35,037 bases of DNA, from assembly GCA_027486835.1 (NCBI GenBank), contig JAIXOJ010000190.1:1-35037 (forward strand), in the 5' to 3' direction. The position numbers and the translations under genes were made by a program. This document shows, piece by piece, positions 22,967 through 31,896 of this stretch. Source of the stretch: Chitinophagaceae bacterium. GTDB taxonomy: Bacteria > Bacteroidota > Bacteroidia > Chitinophagales > Chitinophagaceae. Position 1 is the first letter of the stretch; the number at the start of each line of letters is the position of its first letter. Under the pieces are notes generated by a model. That model saw nothing but the letters and a program-made list of their open reading frames with translations, did no database searches and was not told the origin of the DNA.

Positions 22967-25696
22967 TTACTCAACCACCAATTGCTTCACCCCTATTCCT
23001 TCCAAATTCAACCAATAGATTCCTTTTGCTAAACCTTGCAGGTTGATTGGAAAACTATTATTTCCAGCAGGGAATGTTTGCTTTTGTTTAAGGCATGGCT
23101 TGCCTTCGGCGTTGCTGAGTTGGTATTGTATGGTTTGTGGTTTGGATAGATGAATAGAAACAGTTGTAAATTCTTTTGCTGGGTTTGGACTTAAAGTAAT
23201 CGGTTGTAAGTGGTAGGTATTTGGTATAGAAACCGACACTATTTTGCTATAGGTGAAGCTGCCATCTTTGTCTATCATTTTTAAACGGAAAAACCTCACC
23301 CCATGCCCTTCGTCCCCGCCCCTATCCCCAGAAGGGGAACTAAAAGTAAAAGGAACTTCAAACGCATAATTATTTGCCCCAGAACCTACTGCTTTTACAG
23401 TGCCTTTTGCCGAGAATGTTTTGCCATCGCTGCTTTGTTCTACTATAAAGTGGCTGCTGTTTACTTCGGTGGCAGTTTGCCAATTAAGTGCTACTTGCAC
23501 TCCTTCCAGTGATTGAGGCGTGGCTTTTGCAGTAAAGGACGTAAGGGTTACAGGTGTGGTGGTATTGCCGAATTTGGCCACATAACGGGTTGAATAGTCA
23601 ACATTTTGCAATGTAAAATTTCCTGCTGCGTATAGGCTACCGCTAGCATCAGTTAACAAGCATCCGATAGTACTGTTGAAAGTAGAAGTATTAGTGCCAC
23701 CTACCTCGGACCACGAACTCCCATTCCATTTCGCTACATAACCGCTGCTACCGTTGCTAAAAAAACCCGCTGCATATAGGTTTCCGCTAGCATCAGTGGA
23801 CAAGCTTAGTATTCCATTATTAAAAGTAGAAGTATTGGTGCCGCCTACCTCGGACCACACATTCCCGTTCCACTTTGCTACATAATACTTGCCGCTACTA
23901 TTTCTGAAATCCCCTGCTGCGTATAGATTTCCATTAGCATCAGTTGACAAAATATTTATGCTACTATTAAAAGTAGAAGTGTTTGTCCCGCCTACCTCTG
24001 ACCAAATACTCCCGTTCCATTTCGCAACGTAATTTTTTCCATTACCGTTCTTGAAACCACCCGCAGCATATAGGCTTCCGCTGGCATCGGAAGCCAAGCT
24101 GAGTATACTACTATTAAAAGTAGAAGTATTGTTGCCACCTACCTCTGACCATAGACTCCCATTCCATTTCGCAACGTACTGTTTATTGTTGGCGTTAGTG
24201 AACCATCCAGCTGCGTAGAGGTTTCCACTGGCATCGGTGGATAAGGCCGCTATAGTACTTTTAAATGTGGAAGTATTGATACCTCCTACCTCTGTCCAGG
24301 CACTCCCGTTCCATTTCGCTATATATTTATTGCCGTTGCTATTGGTTATAGAACCTGCAGCATATAGGTTTCCGCTAGCATCGGTGGATAAGCTAGATAT
24401 AACATTATTAAAAATAGATTTATTTGTACCACCCACCTCAGACCACTTGTTACCATTCCAATTTGCTACATACTGCCTGCCGCTGTCATTAGTAAAATTC
24501 CCTGATGCATATAAGCTTCCAGCATTATTGGTTGATAAGCACCAAATAGCACCATCAAAAATGGAAGTGCCTACCTCTGAAAACATACTTCCGTTCCATT
24601 TCGCTATATAATTCTTGCCGCTTCCGCTGTAGAAAGATCCTCCCGCGTATATGCTTCCCGAGGCATCAGATGATAAGCATTCTATATTACCGTTAAAAGT
24701 GGAAGTATTTGTCCCGCCTACCTCAGACCAAGCACTCCCATTCCATTTCGCTACATACTGTTTGCCGCTGCCATTGGTGAACCGCCCAGCTGCATATACG
24801 TTTCCACTGTCATCCGTGGACAAGCTGAAAATACTACTATTAAAAGTGGAAGTGTTGGTGCCGCCTAACTCAGACCAAGCACTCCCGTTCCATTTTGCTA
24901 CATGGTTATTTCCGCTGCCGTTGGTAAAATACCCTCCAGCGTATAAGTTTCCGCTGGCATCGGTGGACAAGCTGTTTATAAAATTGTTAAAAGTGGAAGC
25001 ATTGATGCCGCCTAACTCACTCCACATACTCCCATTCCATTTGGCTACATATCTCTTGCCGCTGCCGTTGGTGAAATTCCCTGCTACGTATAAGTTTCCA
25101 CCAGGATCAGAACACACGTTGCTTATCACACTATTAAAAGTGGAAGTATTGGTGCCGCCTACCTCACTCCACGTACTCCCATTCCATTTGGCTACATATA
25201 GCTTGCCGCTGCCGTTGATAAAATTCCCTGCTGCGTATAAGTTTCCACTAGGATCAGTACACAAGCTGTTTATATAACTGTTTAAAGTGGAGGTGTTGGT
25301 GCCGCCTACCTCTGACCAAGTACTCCCGTTCCATTTCGCTATATATTGCTTGCCGCTGTTGTTTTTGAACCATCCTGCAGCGTATAGGTTTCCGTTGCCA
25401 TCGGTAGACAAGCTGTTTATAATACTATTAAAAGTGGAAGTATTGGTGCCGCCTACCTCACTCCATGTGTTGCCGTTCCATTTCGCTACATAACATTTGC
25501 CGTTGCTGTTGGTGAAATCCCCTGCTGCATATATATTACCGCTGTTGTCTTTTGTTAGACATTGGATCGTGTTCGAAAAGCTACCGTTATATATTGGATA
25601 ATTCCCTACAGGATTCCATTGGGCTTGCGCTGAGTTCATTACTAAAAAACACAAGGCTACCAAACCCACCAAAACCCGAATAACATTCTTTTTCAT
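22967..25696 (-). CDS. Secreted YVAKWNG-repeat protein with T9SS sorting domain (13 repeats)
   Basis: The 909-residue product has a signal peptide (VLVGLVALCFLVMNSAQAQ) and thirteen copies of the 49-residue unit. Copies are very alike (YVAKWNGS-x-WSEVGGTNTSTFNS, LSTDASGNLYAAG), more so than in the gene at 16017, so recent expansion or homogenisation is likely. One copy is shortened (MFSEVGTSIFDGAI). The FN3-like linker contains two inserts, PQSLEGVQ and SPSGDRGGDEGHG. The second is encoded by a G/C-rich palindromic stretch (23298-23338). The sorting domain reads TLSPNPAKEFTTVSI to GIYWLNLEG. The sequence before it (SIPNTYHLQPIT) differs from the other three siblings and is encoded by a different 7-bp repeat. 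Surface or secreted; ligand unknown. Confidence 0.88.
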   Translation of the reverse strand: MKKNVIRVLVGLVALCFLVMNSAQAQWNPVGNYPIYNGSFSNTIQCLTKDNSGNIYAAGDFTNSNGKCYVAKWNGNTWSEVGGTNTSTFNSIINSLSTDGNGNLYAAGWFKNNSGKQYIAKWNGSTWSEVGGTNTSTLNSYINSLCTDPSGNLYAAGNFINGSGKLYVAKWNGSTWSEVGGTNTSTFNSVISNVCSDPGGNLYVAGNFTNGSGKRYVAKWNGSMWSELGGINASTFNNFINSLSTDASGNLYAGGYFTNGSGNNHVAKWNGSAWSELGGTNTSTFNSSIFSLSTDDSGNVYAAGRFTNGSGKQYVAKWNGSAWSEVGGTNTSTFNGNIECLSSDASGSIYAGGSFYSGSGKNYIAKWNGSMFSEVGTSIFDGAIWCLSTNNAGSLYASGNFTNDSGRQYVANWNGNKWSEVGGTNKSIFNNVISSLSTDASGNLYAAGSITNSNGNKYIAKWNGSAWTEVGGINTSTFKSTIAALSTDASGNLYAAGWFTNANNKQYVAKWNGSLWSEVGGNNTSTFNSSILSLASDASGSLYAAGGFKNGNGKNYVAKWNGSIWSEVGGTNTSTFNSSINILSTDANGNLYAAGDFRNSSGKYYVAKWNGNVWSEVGGTNTSTFNNGILSLSTDASGNLYAAGFFSNGSSGYVAKWNGSSWSEVGGTNTSTFNSTIGCLLTDASGSLYAAGNFTLQNVDYSTRYVAKFGNTTTPVTLTSFTAKATPQSLEGVQVALNWQTATEVNSSHFIVEQSSDGKTFSAKGTVKAVGSGANNYAFEVPFTFSSPSGDRGGDEGHGVRFFRLKMIDKDGSFTYSKIVSVSIPNTYHLQPITLSPNPAKEFTTVSIHLSKPQTIQYQLSNAEGKPCLKQKQTFPAGNNSFPINLQGLAKGIYWLNLEGIGVKQLVVE

Positions 25697-25786
25697 GGTT
25701 CACTTATTTACAAATTCATCTAGTTGTTTGAATTGCGATGTTAGGGATTTTTTGGGGAAATGGGTATTTGGTGTTTTGCCATTAAA

Positions 25787-25815
25787 AAAGGCTGTGCTTG
25801 GTAGCAACAGCCTTT
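25787..25815 (-). terminator. Rho-independent terminator after the 42-bp-repeat ORF
   Basis: AAAGGCTGT (25787-25795) pairs with ACAGCCTTT (25807-25815). An inner GCT/AGC extends the stem past a one-base bulge. On the minus strand the stem is followed by a 6-nt T tract. It lies 26 bp after the TAA at 25841 and upstream of the 909-aa gene, so the minus-strand transcript it ends must come from the repeat ORF at 25841-26258. Confidence 0.8.
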
Positions 25816-25840
25816 CAATTAGGTAGAAATCCTATTTTAT

Positions 25841-26258
25841 TTATTCAGTTGGGTCTAGGGTTGGGTCATTGCCTTCCTCGCCTTTTTTCTTGTTGGCCTC
25901 CTTTAGCCTGCCGCCAATTGTCGGCAGACCGTCCGAGCCTCGGATAGCCCTATTCCAATTGGCGGCAGGATGTCCGAGCCTCCGATGGCCTCCAATCCAA
26001 TTGGCGGCAGCCCATCCGAGGGTCGGACAGCCCCAATCCAATTGGCGGCAGGCCGTCTGACCCTCCGATTGCCTCCAATCCAATTGGCGGTCGGTTGTCC
26101 GAGCCTCCGATGGGTTCCAAGACAATTGGCGGAAGGCCGACTGAACCTTGAATGGGCAGGTAATCATTGGAAATGGGGATTCCAACCTCCCAAAACAATC
26201 CTACTTCGGAAGGTTGTATAGGATTCCCTCCCATTATTGGATTCCATAAAAAAAGCAT
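25841..26258 (-). pseudogene. 42-bp-repeat ORF (14-aa repeats) interrupted by two frameshifts
   Basis: From ATG 26258 the frame encodes MLFLWNPIMGGNPIQPSEVG and then 14-residue repeats (PPIVLEPIGGSDNR, PPIGLEAIGGSDGL). The underlying tandem repeat starts at 26122, 26080, 26038, 25997, 25955 and 25914 (CCAATTGGCGG cores). Spacings are 42, 42, 41, 42 and 41 bp. Each 41-bp unit shifts the frame by one. After both shifts the repeat register falls in the frame that reads GSDGLPTIGGRLKEANKKKG and ends at TAA 25841. Restoring one base in each short unit would give 420 nt, exactly 140 codons. A terminator follows directly. So this was, or is, a small repeat-protein gene now broken, or possibly phase-variable. 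Read as non-coding, it is simply a 41/42-bp array. Confidence 0.55.
25914..26122. repeat. Tandem array of 41/42-bp units
   Basis: Five units with CCAATTGGCGGCAGG and a TCCGAGCCTCCGA block; the first copy of that block is the perfect odd palindrome TCCGAG-C-CTCGGA. The units are similar but not identical. This is the repeat inside the broken ORF above. Its sequence is unrelated to the 41-bp array at 8834-9490, although the period and the presence of a short palindrome are alike. Confidence 0.9.
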
Positions 26259-26273
26259 TGCCCCAATATTAAA

Positions 26274-26374
26274 GGGTGCATAAAAGTTTTTCGTTTTGAA
26301 TCTTCGTTTTAACTTTCATAGGGTTTGAAATCCTATAAAAATTTGCCAAAGAGGCGAAAAACATTTATGCACCC
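26274..26374. repeat. 101-bp element with 20-bp terminal inverted repeats (MITE-like)
   Basis: The left end 26274-26293 (GGGTGCATAAAAGTTTTTCG) and right end 26355-26374 (CGAAAAACATTTATGCACCC) are inverted copies with 19 of 20 positions matching. The interior contains a smaller hairpin (ATAGG at 26319-26323 with CCTAT at 26332-26336). There is no open frame inside and no clear target-site duplication. It could be a miniature inverted-repeat element or a structured RNA. It sits between the repeat ORF and the heptamer array. Confidence 0.7.
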
Positions 26375-26435
26375 AGTTAGTATCGAATTGCAATGCTTAC
26401 AACATCTATTCAGGAGGTAATTGAACTAACGCTGT

Positions 26436-26512
26436 TTACTACCTAAAACTTAAAACTTACTACCTAATACCCATTACCTAATACCTAATACTTAAAACTT
26501 AAAACCTAAATC
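26436..26512 (-). repeat. Heptamer array, 11 units, downstream of the 1715-aa gene
   Basis: On the plus strand eleven 7-mers follow in perfect register: TTACTAC, CTAAAAC, TTAAAAC, TTACTAC, CTAATAC, CCATTAC, CTAATAC (twice), TTAAAAC (twice), CTAAATC. On the minus strand, the coding strand of the gene ending at 26517, this reads GTNNTAR repeated. Ten of the eleven end in TAA or TAG. Since 7 and 3 share no factor, the stops fall in all three frames just after the gene's own TAA. Confidence 0.88.
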
Positions 26513-26516
26513 CTGC

Positions 26517-29500
26517 TTACCGTATCACCAATTTTTTCACCGAACGGTTGTCCATGCCTTGCACATCTATATAATACACACCTGCTGCTAACCGATGGGT
26601 GCTGCGCAAGGAGAGCGCGTGTACAGATTGGCCTTGGGGAGCGTTGATGGATAGTTCTTTTACCTTTTGGCCAGCGGCATTGCTAACCGTAACCCGAAGG
26701 GTTTTGCTGGTGGCGAGCTGTAAGGTTAAGAATACATCCGCCTCGGTTGGGTTGGGCGATAGGCTGTAACTTTCTGACAGGGGCGCAGCTACTTCTGTGG
26801 TTGCCGCTTTCATCAGTATTTGGTGTTGGGCAAATTGCCCGTCCCAAGCTTCTATTGGGGTATGGCTGGAGCTGATTTGTAACACGGGTGGCGTGGTGAT
26901 GCCAGTGCGCTTGGTTAGCACGAGTTCCAAGATGGTGGTACCGTCTGCCAAGGTAGTGGGTTGCACTTGTGGGTCGGTCCATAAGAAGGTGATGGCGCCT
27001 TTGCTGCTGTGGTTGGTGCCGTAATCAAGTTGCAAGAGGTTATTGTCAATGCCCGTAAAACTGTATTGCGTAGCATCAAAATGAAGCGTGAACTGCAAGC
27101 TTAAGAGCTTATCAAAATGATTGACCTTAATAGGGATTCGTATTTGTGAAGATGCCGCTGTTGTTGCCATTGGTTGGTATTCCAATACCAAGGGTTGGCT
27201 TTCTTTTCGAACACCCAAAGTAGCTGGGTCCCAATCGTAATTGACATCGCCCAGTTTTACCCCGATGAAAGTTTGCGCTGCCGTATTACTACTAAGGTTG
27301 GTAATGCGGATGCTGTCTTTGTAAGGGAAGGGCTTGAGTGGATTGGGGAAGCTGTAACTGCTGTCCACAAAGGCCCAAAGTCTATTGCTGGGGAATAGGG
27401 TATCGATGGTAAGGATCAATCGTTTCATTAACAATAAATCTACGGTAGAAACTTCGCCACTGTTGTTTACATCTGCCGCAATGATTTTATACGGAGAATT
27501 GAGCAAGGCTTTGTTGAGGATATGGCTTTGAATGAGTACAATATCTAGGCTGCTAACACCGTTTGCCTTTGCCACATCATTGTTTTTAGATGGGCGAATG
27601 GTGAAATTAGTATTAGGGAATATTGACAAACTGTAGTTGCCGGCAGTATTAACCGTGGTGGTATTTACTGCGTTTACGTTTATGGATGTTCTTTGAACAG
27701 CAGTACCCGTTGGGTGAATAATATTACCAGTAACGGCATATGGAGCTATTACAGTTAAGGATAAAATGGCCGTACTATCGCAGCCTACCGCATTTACTAG
27801 CTTAGTAAAATAGATGCCTGTGGTGTTATAAGGAACGCCATTGAAAGTATAAGATTGACCTTGATTGATGGTAGCGCGTATGGTATCTGAAACGGTAGAA
27901 AGCTTAACGGTTAAGTTGAGTGTTGCACTACTATCACAACCCTGACTGTTTACCAAGCCTGTTTTGGTTTGAGAACCTGCGGCTGTAAATGTTAAGCCAT
28001 TCCAACTATAAGGTAAAGCGCTGGCGCAAATAGATAGATTGGTGGTTGATGTAGTAGCTGTTTTCACTGTTAAGATTAATGTTGCGATACTATCACAACC
28101 AACACTATTAGTTAAAGTAGCTTTATAAGTTCCTGAAGCAGTATAAGTCTTACCATTGAAAGTGTAGGAACTACCATTGCAAATACTTGCATTGGTTGTA
28201 GAAGCTGAACTGGCTTTTACAACCAATATCAAAGTAGCGATACTATCACAACCAACACTATTGGTTAACGTAGTTAAATACTTACCTGATTTGAAATATG
28301 TATTACCATTGAAGATATATAACCCACCAGAACAAATACTTGCATAGGAAGTAGATGCAGATGTTGCTTTAATGGTTAACTCTAGCGTTGCAGTACTATC
28401 GCAACCACCTGCATTGGTTAAGCCTGTTTTTGTATAAACACCCGTTGCAGTATAAGTTGTTCCATTCCAAGTGTAACTATTGCAAGCACTTAAAGAAAGC
28501 GTTGAACTAGATGGAACATTTACTTTAATATTAAAACTAGCAACCGCATTACCGCAAGAATTGGTAACCGTATAATAAATTATATAGTTTCCCCCAACAG
28601 TGGCTGTAACCTTTCCTCCACTTGTTACTTTTACCCTGCTACTATTGCTACTGGACCAAACACCCCCTGCATCTCCATTTGACGTTAAAGTAGTACTGCC
28701 ACCAATAAAGCAAAACGAACTATTACCGCTGATAACTCCTGCATTCGGCAATGGCTTAACGAATAAATTCAATGTTGCACTACTATCGCAGCCTATACTG
28801 TTTACCAAGCCTGTTTTGGTTTGAGAACCCGCATCATTAAAGGTTAAGCCATTCCAGCTATATGGTAAATCACTTGGGCAAATAGTTAAATTAGTTGTTG
28901 ATGAAGTTGCTGTTTTAACTGTTAAATTGAGTGTTGCACTACTATCACAACCTTTACTGTTTACCAAGCCTGTTTTGGTTTGAGAACCAGCCGCAGTAAA
29001 GGTTAATCCATTCCAACTATAGGGCAATTGATTGCTACAAATGCTCAAATCTGCTGTGGATGATGTTTTAGCTTTTGCATTGAGTACAACGGGGTTGTTA
29101 AAGTATTGCACTTCGCATTGCGTACCTATTGTGCGCATTTTTAAAATGTTATTACCTATTGGAGCGTTATTGAAAACAGCACTATTTTGCCAATTCAATC
29201 CATTATTAATACTAAACTCTGGCTTTTCCAAACCACCTACTTCTAAGGTATAATCGCCAAAGAAGTTTCCACTTAAATAGGTACTCACTACAATTTCAAA
29301 CGTAGCATTTGCTGGAACTGAAATATAAAAGTAATCATTACCCAAGCTTAACACTTTTCCTAAGTGTCCCAAATAGTTTTGGCTGGGATTGCTTGGATTA
29401 AAGCTATTGATATAGGCGGCTACAGAGTAAAAGTTGGAAGAATTATAGTTGGTTAAATTAACAGACACACAAGCGGTAGCACCAGTAGTATTGGTTAAGA

Positions 29501-31664
29501 TATAACTCTCATAAAACCGTTGTTTAGTATCGCCTGATAGCAACCCAGGATTTGTAGGCGTAACGGAGCAAGAGGTGGTAGGTTGTGCTGTAATGTTTAA
29601 ACGGCCTATTTGTTTTTGATCTGTTGCATCTATTGTTCCTCTAAACACCCTTGAGTAATGATAAATTGATGCAGTGATAGTACCAAATGATGAGTCACAG
29701 GCAGGTTGTACAACCACCGCATTATCTAAAATTCCATCTTTTACCGTGCTAAGAACATAGGTAACCAAACTATCGCAGCCACTTGCATTCGTTAATACGA
29801 TGGATTGTTTTCCTTCTTGAGTAAAAGTTAAACCATTAAAAGTATAAGGAAGTTGAGAATTGCATATTGTTATCTCTTTTACTGTTACTGAAGGTTTATT
29901 TATAACTAGATTCAACGTAGCTACACTATCACAACCATTGGCATTAACCGTGTTGTAGGTATAAATACCGCTACTCGTATAGGTTATTGAATTCCAAGTA
30001 TAACTGCTGCAAGCACTAATATTGGTAGTAGCGCTTGTGGATTTATAAATAGTTAAATTCAAAGTAACCAAACTATCGCAACCACCCGCTGTGGTTAAAT
30101 GAATGGTATCCGTATTGTTATTGGCAGTATATATTTTATTACCCTTTGCTACCCAAGTATAACTATCACAAGCAGTAACCGAAAATGTGGTAGCAATTGG
30201 CAAGCAAATACCTGTTTGCTTATATCTAGCAATAAATGCACTTGATGTTCCAGCAACACTGGTTAAATTGGCAGTTGCTGCACTAGGGTCAAAATCTACT
30301 GTGCCAGAATAATAACCCGATATAACTACATTAAACAAAGTATCTACAGCTATACCACCTGATTGATCATTTCCAGTACCACCTATTCGTTTAGCCCATT
30401 TATATTTTCCATCGGTATCATACTTTGCTAAATACATTTCTTCGTTACCAGCACTCGTTAAGTTGGCAGTTGCAGTACTTGGGTCAAAATCGCAGGTATT
30501 ATCAAAAAAGCCTGTTACATACACACTCTTCAATTTATCTAAACACATCTGTATGTGGTATATAGACCCAGAACCACCATTGCCAAAAGCCCATACATAA
30601 TTGCCCGCCGAATTATATTTTGCCACAAATCCTGTAAAAACCCCTCCTCTATTTACAATGGCTACATTAGTACTCGGGTCAAAATCGGTATTTGCCTCAA
30701 ACACACCCACTACATAAATATTTTTATCGGCATCCAATTTAATATCTCTTGCACTTACATAATTAGATGCCGTACCCACCCTTTTAGCCCATACATAAGC
30801 CCCATTAGCATCGTACTTTGCATAGTACATATCATTAGTGCCAGCAGCAGTTAAATTGTTGGTGGCAGTGGATGAGGGATTAAAATCGGCTGTACCCTGA
30901 AACTCTCCTGCTATGTACACATTGTTATCAACGTCAACGGCTATACCATAGCCCTTGTCCTCACCCGTGCTACCAATGCTTTTTGCCCAAACATAGTTAC
31001 CACTAGTAGTGTATTTAGCAAAAAAAGCATCATAAACTGTGGCCCCATTGCTGCTTAGGTTGGCAACACCAGCACCGGGGTTAAAATCTACAGTAGCGTT
31101 AAAAAGACCAGTGATATATACACTACCAGTAGCATCTACAACTATTTTATTAACTGCCTCTGTGCCTGTACCCCCAATGCCTTTTGACCAAACATAATCG
31201 CCATTGGTTGTGTACTTAGCCATGAAAATGTCTATCCCTCCTTTTGGTGTTAAATTGGCAATACCAGTACTAGGATCAAAGTCGGTCGTTGCCTCATACC
31301 TTCCTACTATATAGATATTTTGGTTTGCATCTATAGCAATGCCATCGGCGGTTTCAAGTGATGCCGAAGCAATGGTTTTTACCCATTTCAATGCACCAGT
31401 TGCACTATGTTTCATAAGCAAAATATCGGAAGACCCTTTATTTGCAATACCCAACGATACAAGATTGGTATAAAAAAATCCAGCACTATACACATTCCCA
31501 CTATCATCCGTAACCACTGTAGCAACTGATGCTATAGAGTTATTGGTAAACCCTTTTGCCCAGCTATAAATAGCATTCTGTTGGGCATTGCTACTAACGG
31601 TCATTAGTACTAAAAAACAAACAAAGAGGATGTTTTTTCTTTTCAATTGTAACTTTTTAATCAT
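26517..31664 (-). CDS. 1715-aa secreted adhesin-like protein: SBBP-type repeats, GCDS repeats, dockerin-like and cohesin-like domains, T9SS
   Basis: The signal peptide is ILFVCFLVLMTVSSNAQ. Residues of about 30-485 hold SBBP-type beta-propeller repeats, with six DFDPS/DFNP motifs and DxxxNVYIxGxF strands. Residues of about 490-1300 contain ten units ending GCDS-x-ATLNLTV, with paired Cys (SYTWNGxTYT and LPYSWNGLTFTAAG types). A separate beta-sandwich-like insert lies in the middle. A dockerin-like pair follows (NGVSSLDIVLIQSHIL and ADVNNSGEVSTVDLLLMKRLIL, both calcium-loop-like). After it comes a cohesin-like segment (SSQIRIPIKVNHFDKLLSLQFTL), then the sorting domain (SLSPNPTEADVFLTL to GVYYIDVQG). 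It is probably a long surface adhesin or scaffold. Domain limits are estimates read by eye. Confidence 0.88.
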   Translation of the reverse strand: MIKKLQLKRKNILFVCFLVLMTVSSNAQQNAIYSWAKGFTNNSIASVATVVTDDSGNVYSAGFFYTNLVSLGIANKGSSDILLMKHSATGALKWVKTIASASLETADGIAIDANQNIYIVGRYEATTDFDPSTGIANLTPKGGIDIFMAKYTTNGDYVWSKGIGGTGTEAVNKIVVDATGSVYITGLFNATVDFNPGAGVANLSSNGATVYDAFFAKYTTSGNYVWAKSIGSTGEDKGYGIAVDVDNNVYIAGEFQGTADFNPSSTATNNLTAAGTNDMYYAKYDANGAYVWAKRVGTASNYVSARDIKLDADKNIYVVGVFEANTDFDPSTNVAIVNRGGVFTGFVAKYNSAGNYVWAFGNGGSGSIYHIQMCLDKLKSVYVTGFFDNTCDFDPSTATANLTSAGNEEMYLAKYDTDGKYKWAKRIGGTGNDQSGGIAVDTLFNVVISGYYSGTVDFDPSAATANLTSVAGTSSAFIARYKQTGICLPIATTFSVTACDSYTWVAKGNKIYTANNNTDTIHLTTAGGCDSLVTLNLTIYKSTSATTNISACSSYTWNSITYTSSGIYTYNTVNANGCDSVATLNLVINKPSVTVKEITICNSQLPYTFNGLTFTQEGKQSIVLTNASGCDSLVTYVLSTVKDGILDNAVVVQPACDSSFGTITASIYHYSRVFRGTIDATDQKQIGRLNITAQPTTSCSVTPTNPGLLSGDTKQRFYESYILTNTTGATACVSVNLTNYNSSNFYSVAAYINSFNPSNPSQNYLGHLGKVLSLGNDYFYISVPANATFEIVVSTYLSGNFFGDYTLEVGGLEKPEFSINNGLNWQNSAVFNNAPIGNNILKMRTIGTQCEVQYFNNPVVLNAKAKTSSTADLSICSNQLPYSWNGLTFTAAGSQTKTGLVNSKGCDSSATLNLTVKTATSSTTNLTICPSDLPYSWNGLTFNDAGSQTKTGLVNSIGCDSSATLNLFVKPLPNAGVISGNSSFCFIGGSTTLTSNGDAGGVWSSSNSSRVKVTSGGKVTATVGGNYIIYYTVTNSCGNAVASFNIKVNVPSSSTLSLSACNSYTWNGTTYTATGVYTKTGLTNAGGCDSTATLELTIKATSASTSYASICSGGLYIFNGNTYFKSGKYLTTLTNSVGCDSIATLILVVKASSASTTNASICNGSSYTFNGKTYTASGTYKATLTNSVGCDSIATLILTVKTATTSTTNLSICASALPYSWNGLTFTAAGSQTKTGLVNSQGCDSSATLNLTVKLSTVSDTIRATINQGQSYTFNGVPYNTTGIYFTKLVNAVGCDSTAILSLTVIAPYAVTGNIIHPTGTAVQRTSINVNAVNTTTVNTAGNYSLSIFPNTNFTIRPSKNNDVAKANGVSSLDIVLIQSHILNKALLNSPYKIIAADVNNSGEVSTVDLLLMKRLILTIDTLFPSNRLWAFVDSSYSFPNPLKPFPYKDSIRITNLSSNTAAQTFIGVKLGDVNYDWDPATLGVRKESQPLVLEYQPMATTAASSQIRIPIKVNHFDKLLSLQFTLHFDATQYSFTGIDNNLLQLDYGTNHSSKGAITFLWTDPQVQPTTLADGTTILELVLTKRTGITTPPVLQISSSHTPIEAWDGQFAQHQILMKAATTEVAAPLSESYSLSPNPTEADVFLTLQLATSKTLRVTVSNAAGQKVKELSINAPQGQSVHALSLRSTHRLAAGVYYIDVQGMDNRSVKKLVIR

Positions 31665-31896
31665 TTTTTTTTCAATTAAATTAATATAATATGGGTAATT
31701 AGATGCCTGCTTTTACTCAAAACTGGTCAAGTCTTATGGGCTGCATTTATGTTATTTTATACATCATTTTATTAAGAAGGAACATTGGGTAAAACAATGA
31801 CAAAATCCACAACCAGCCAATTCTTTTAAATAACTGTGCTTAAAAAACCTACAAGTGCATCCATTAAGCGGCTAATTCATCAAATCATCCATCATA

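Noticed and set aside
24237-25493. Plus-strand ORFs of 124, 208 and 68 codons with repeats such as LPFHFATYCLPLPLV
   Set aside because: These are reverse-strand readings of the 49-residue repeats in the 909-aa gene; no start signal or promoter.
25914-26122. Same repeat family as the 41-bp array at 8834-9490
   Set aside because: Periods are similar, but the unit sequences do not align beyond a few bases.
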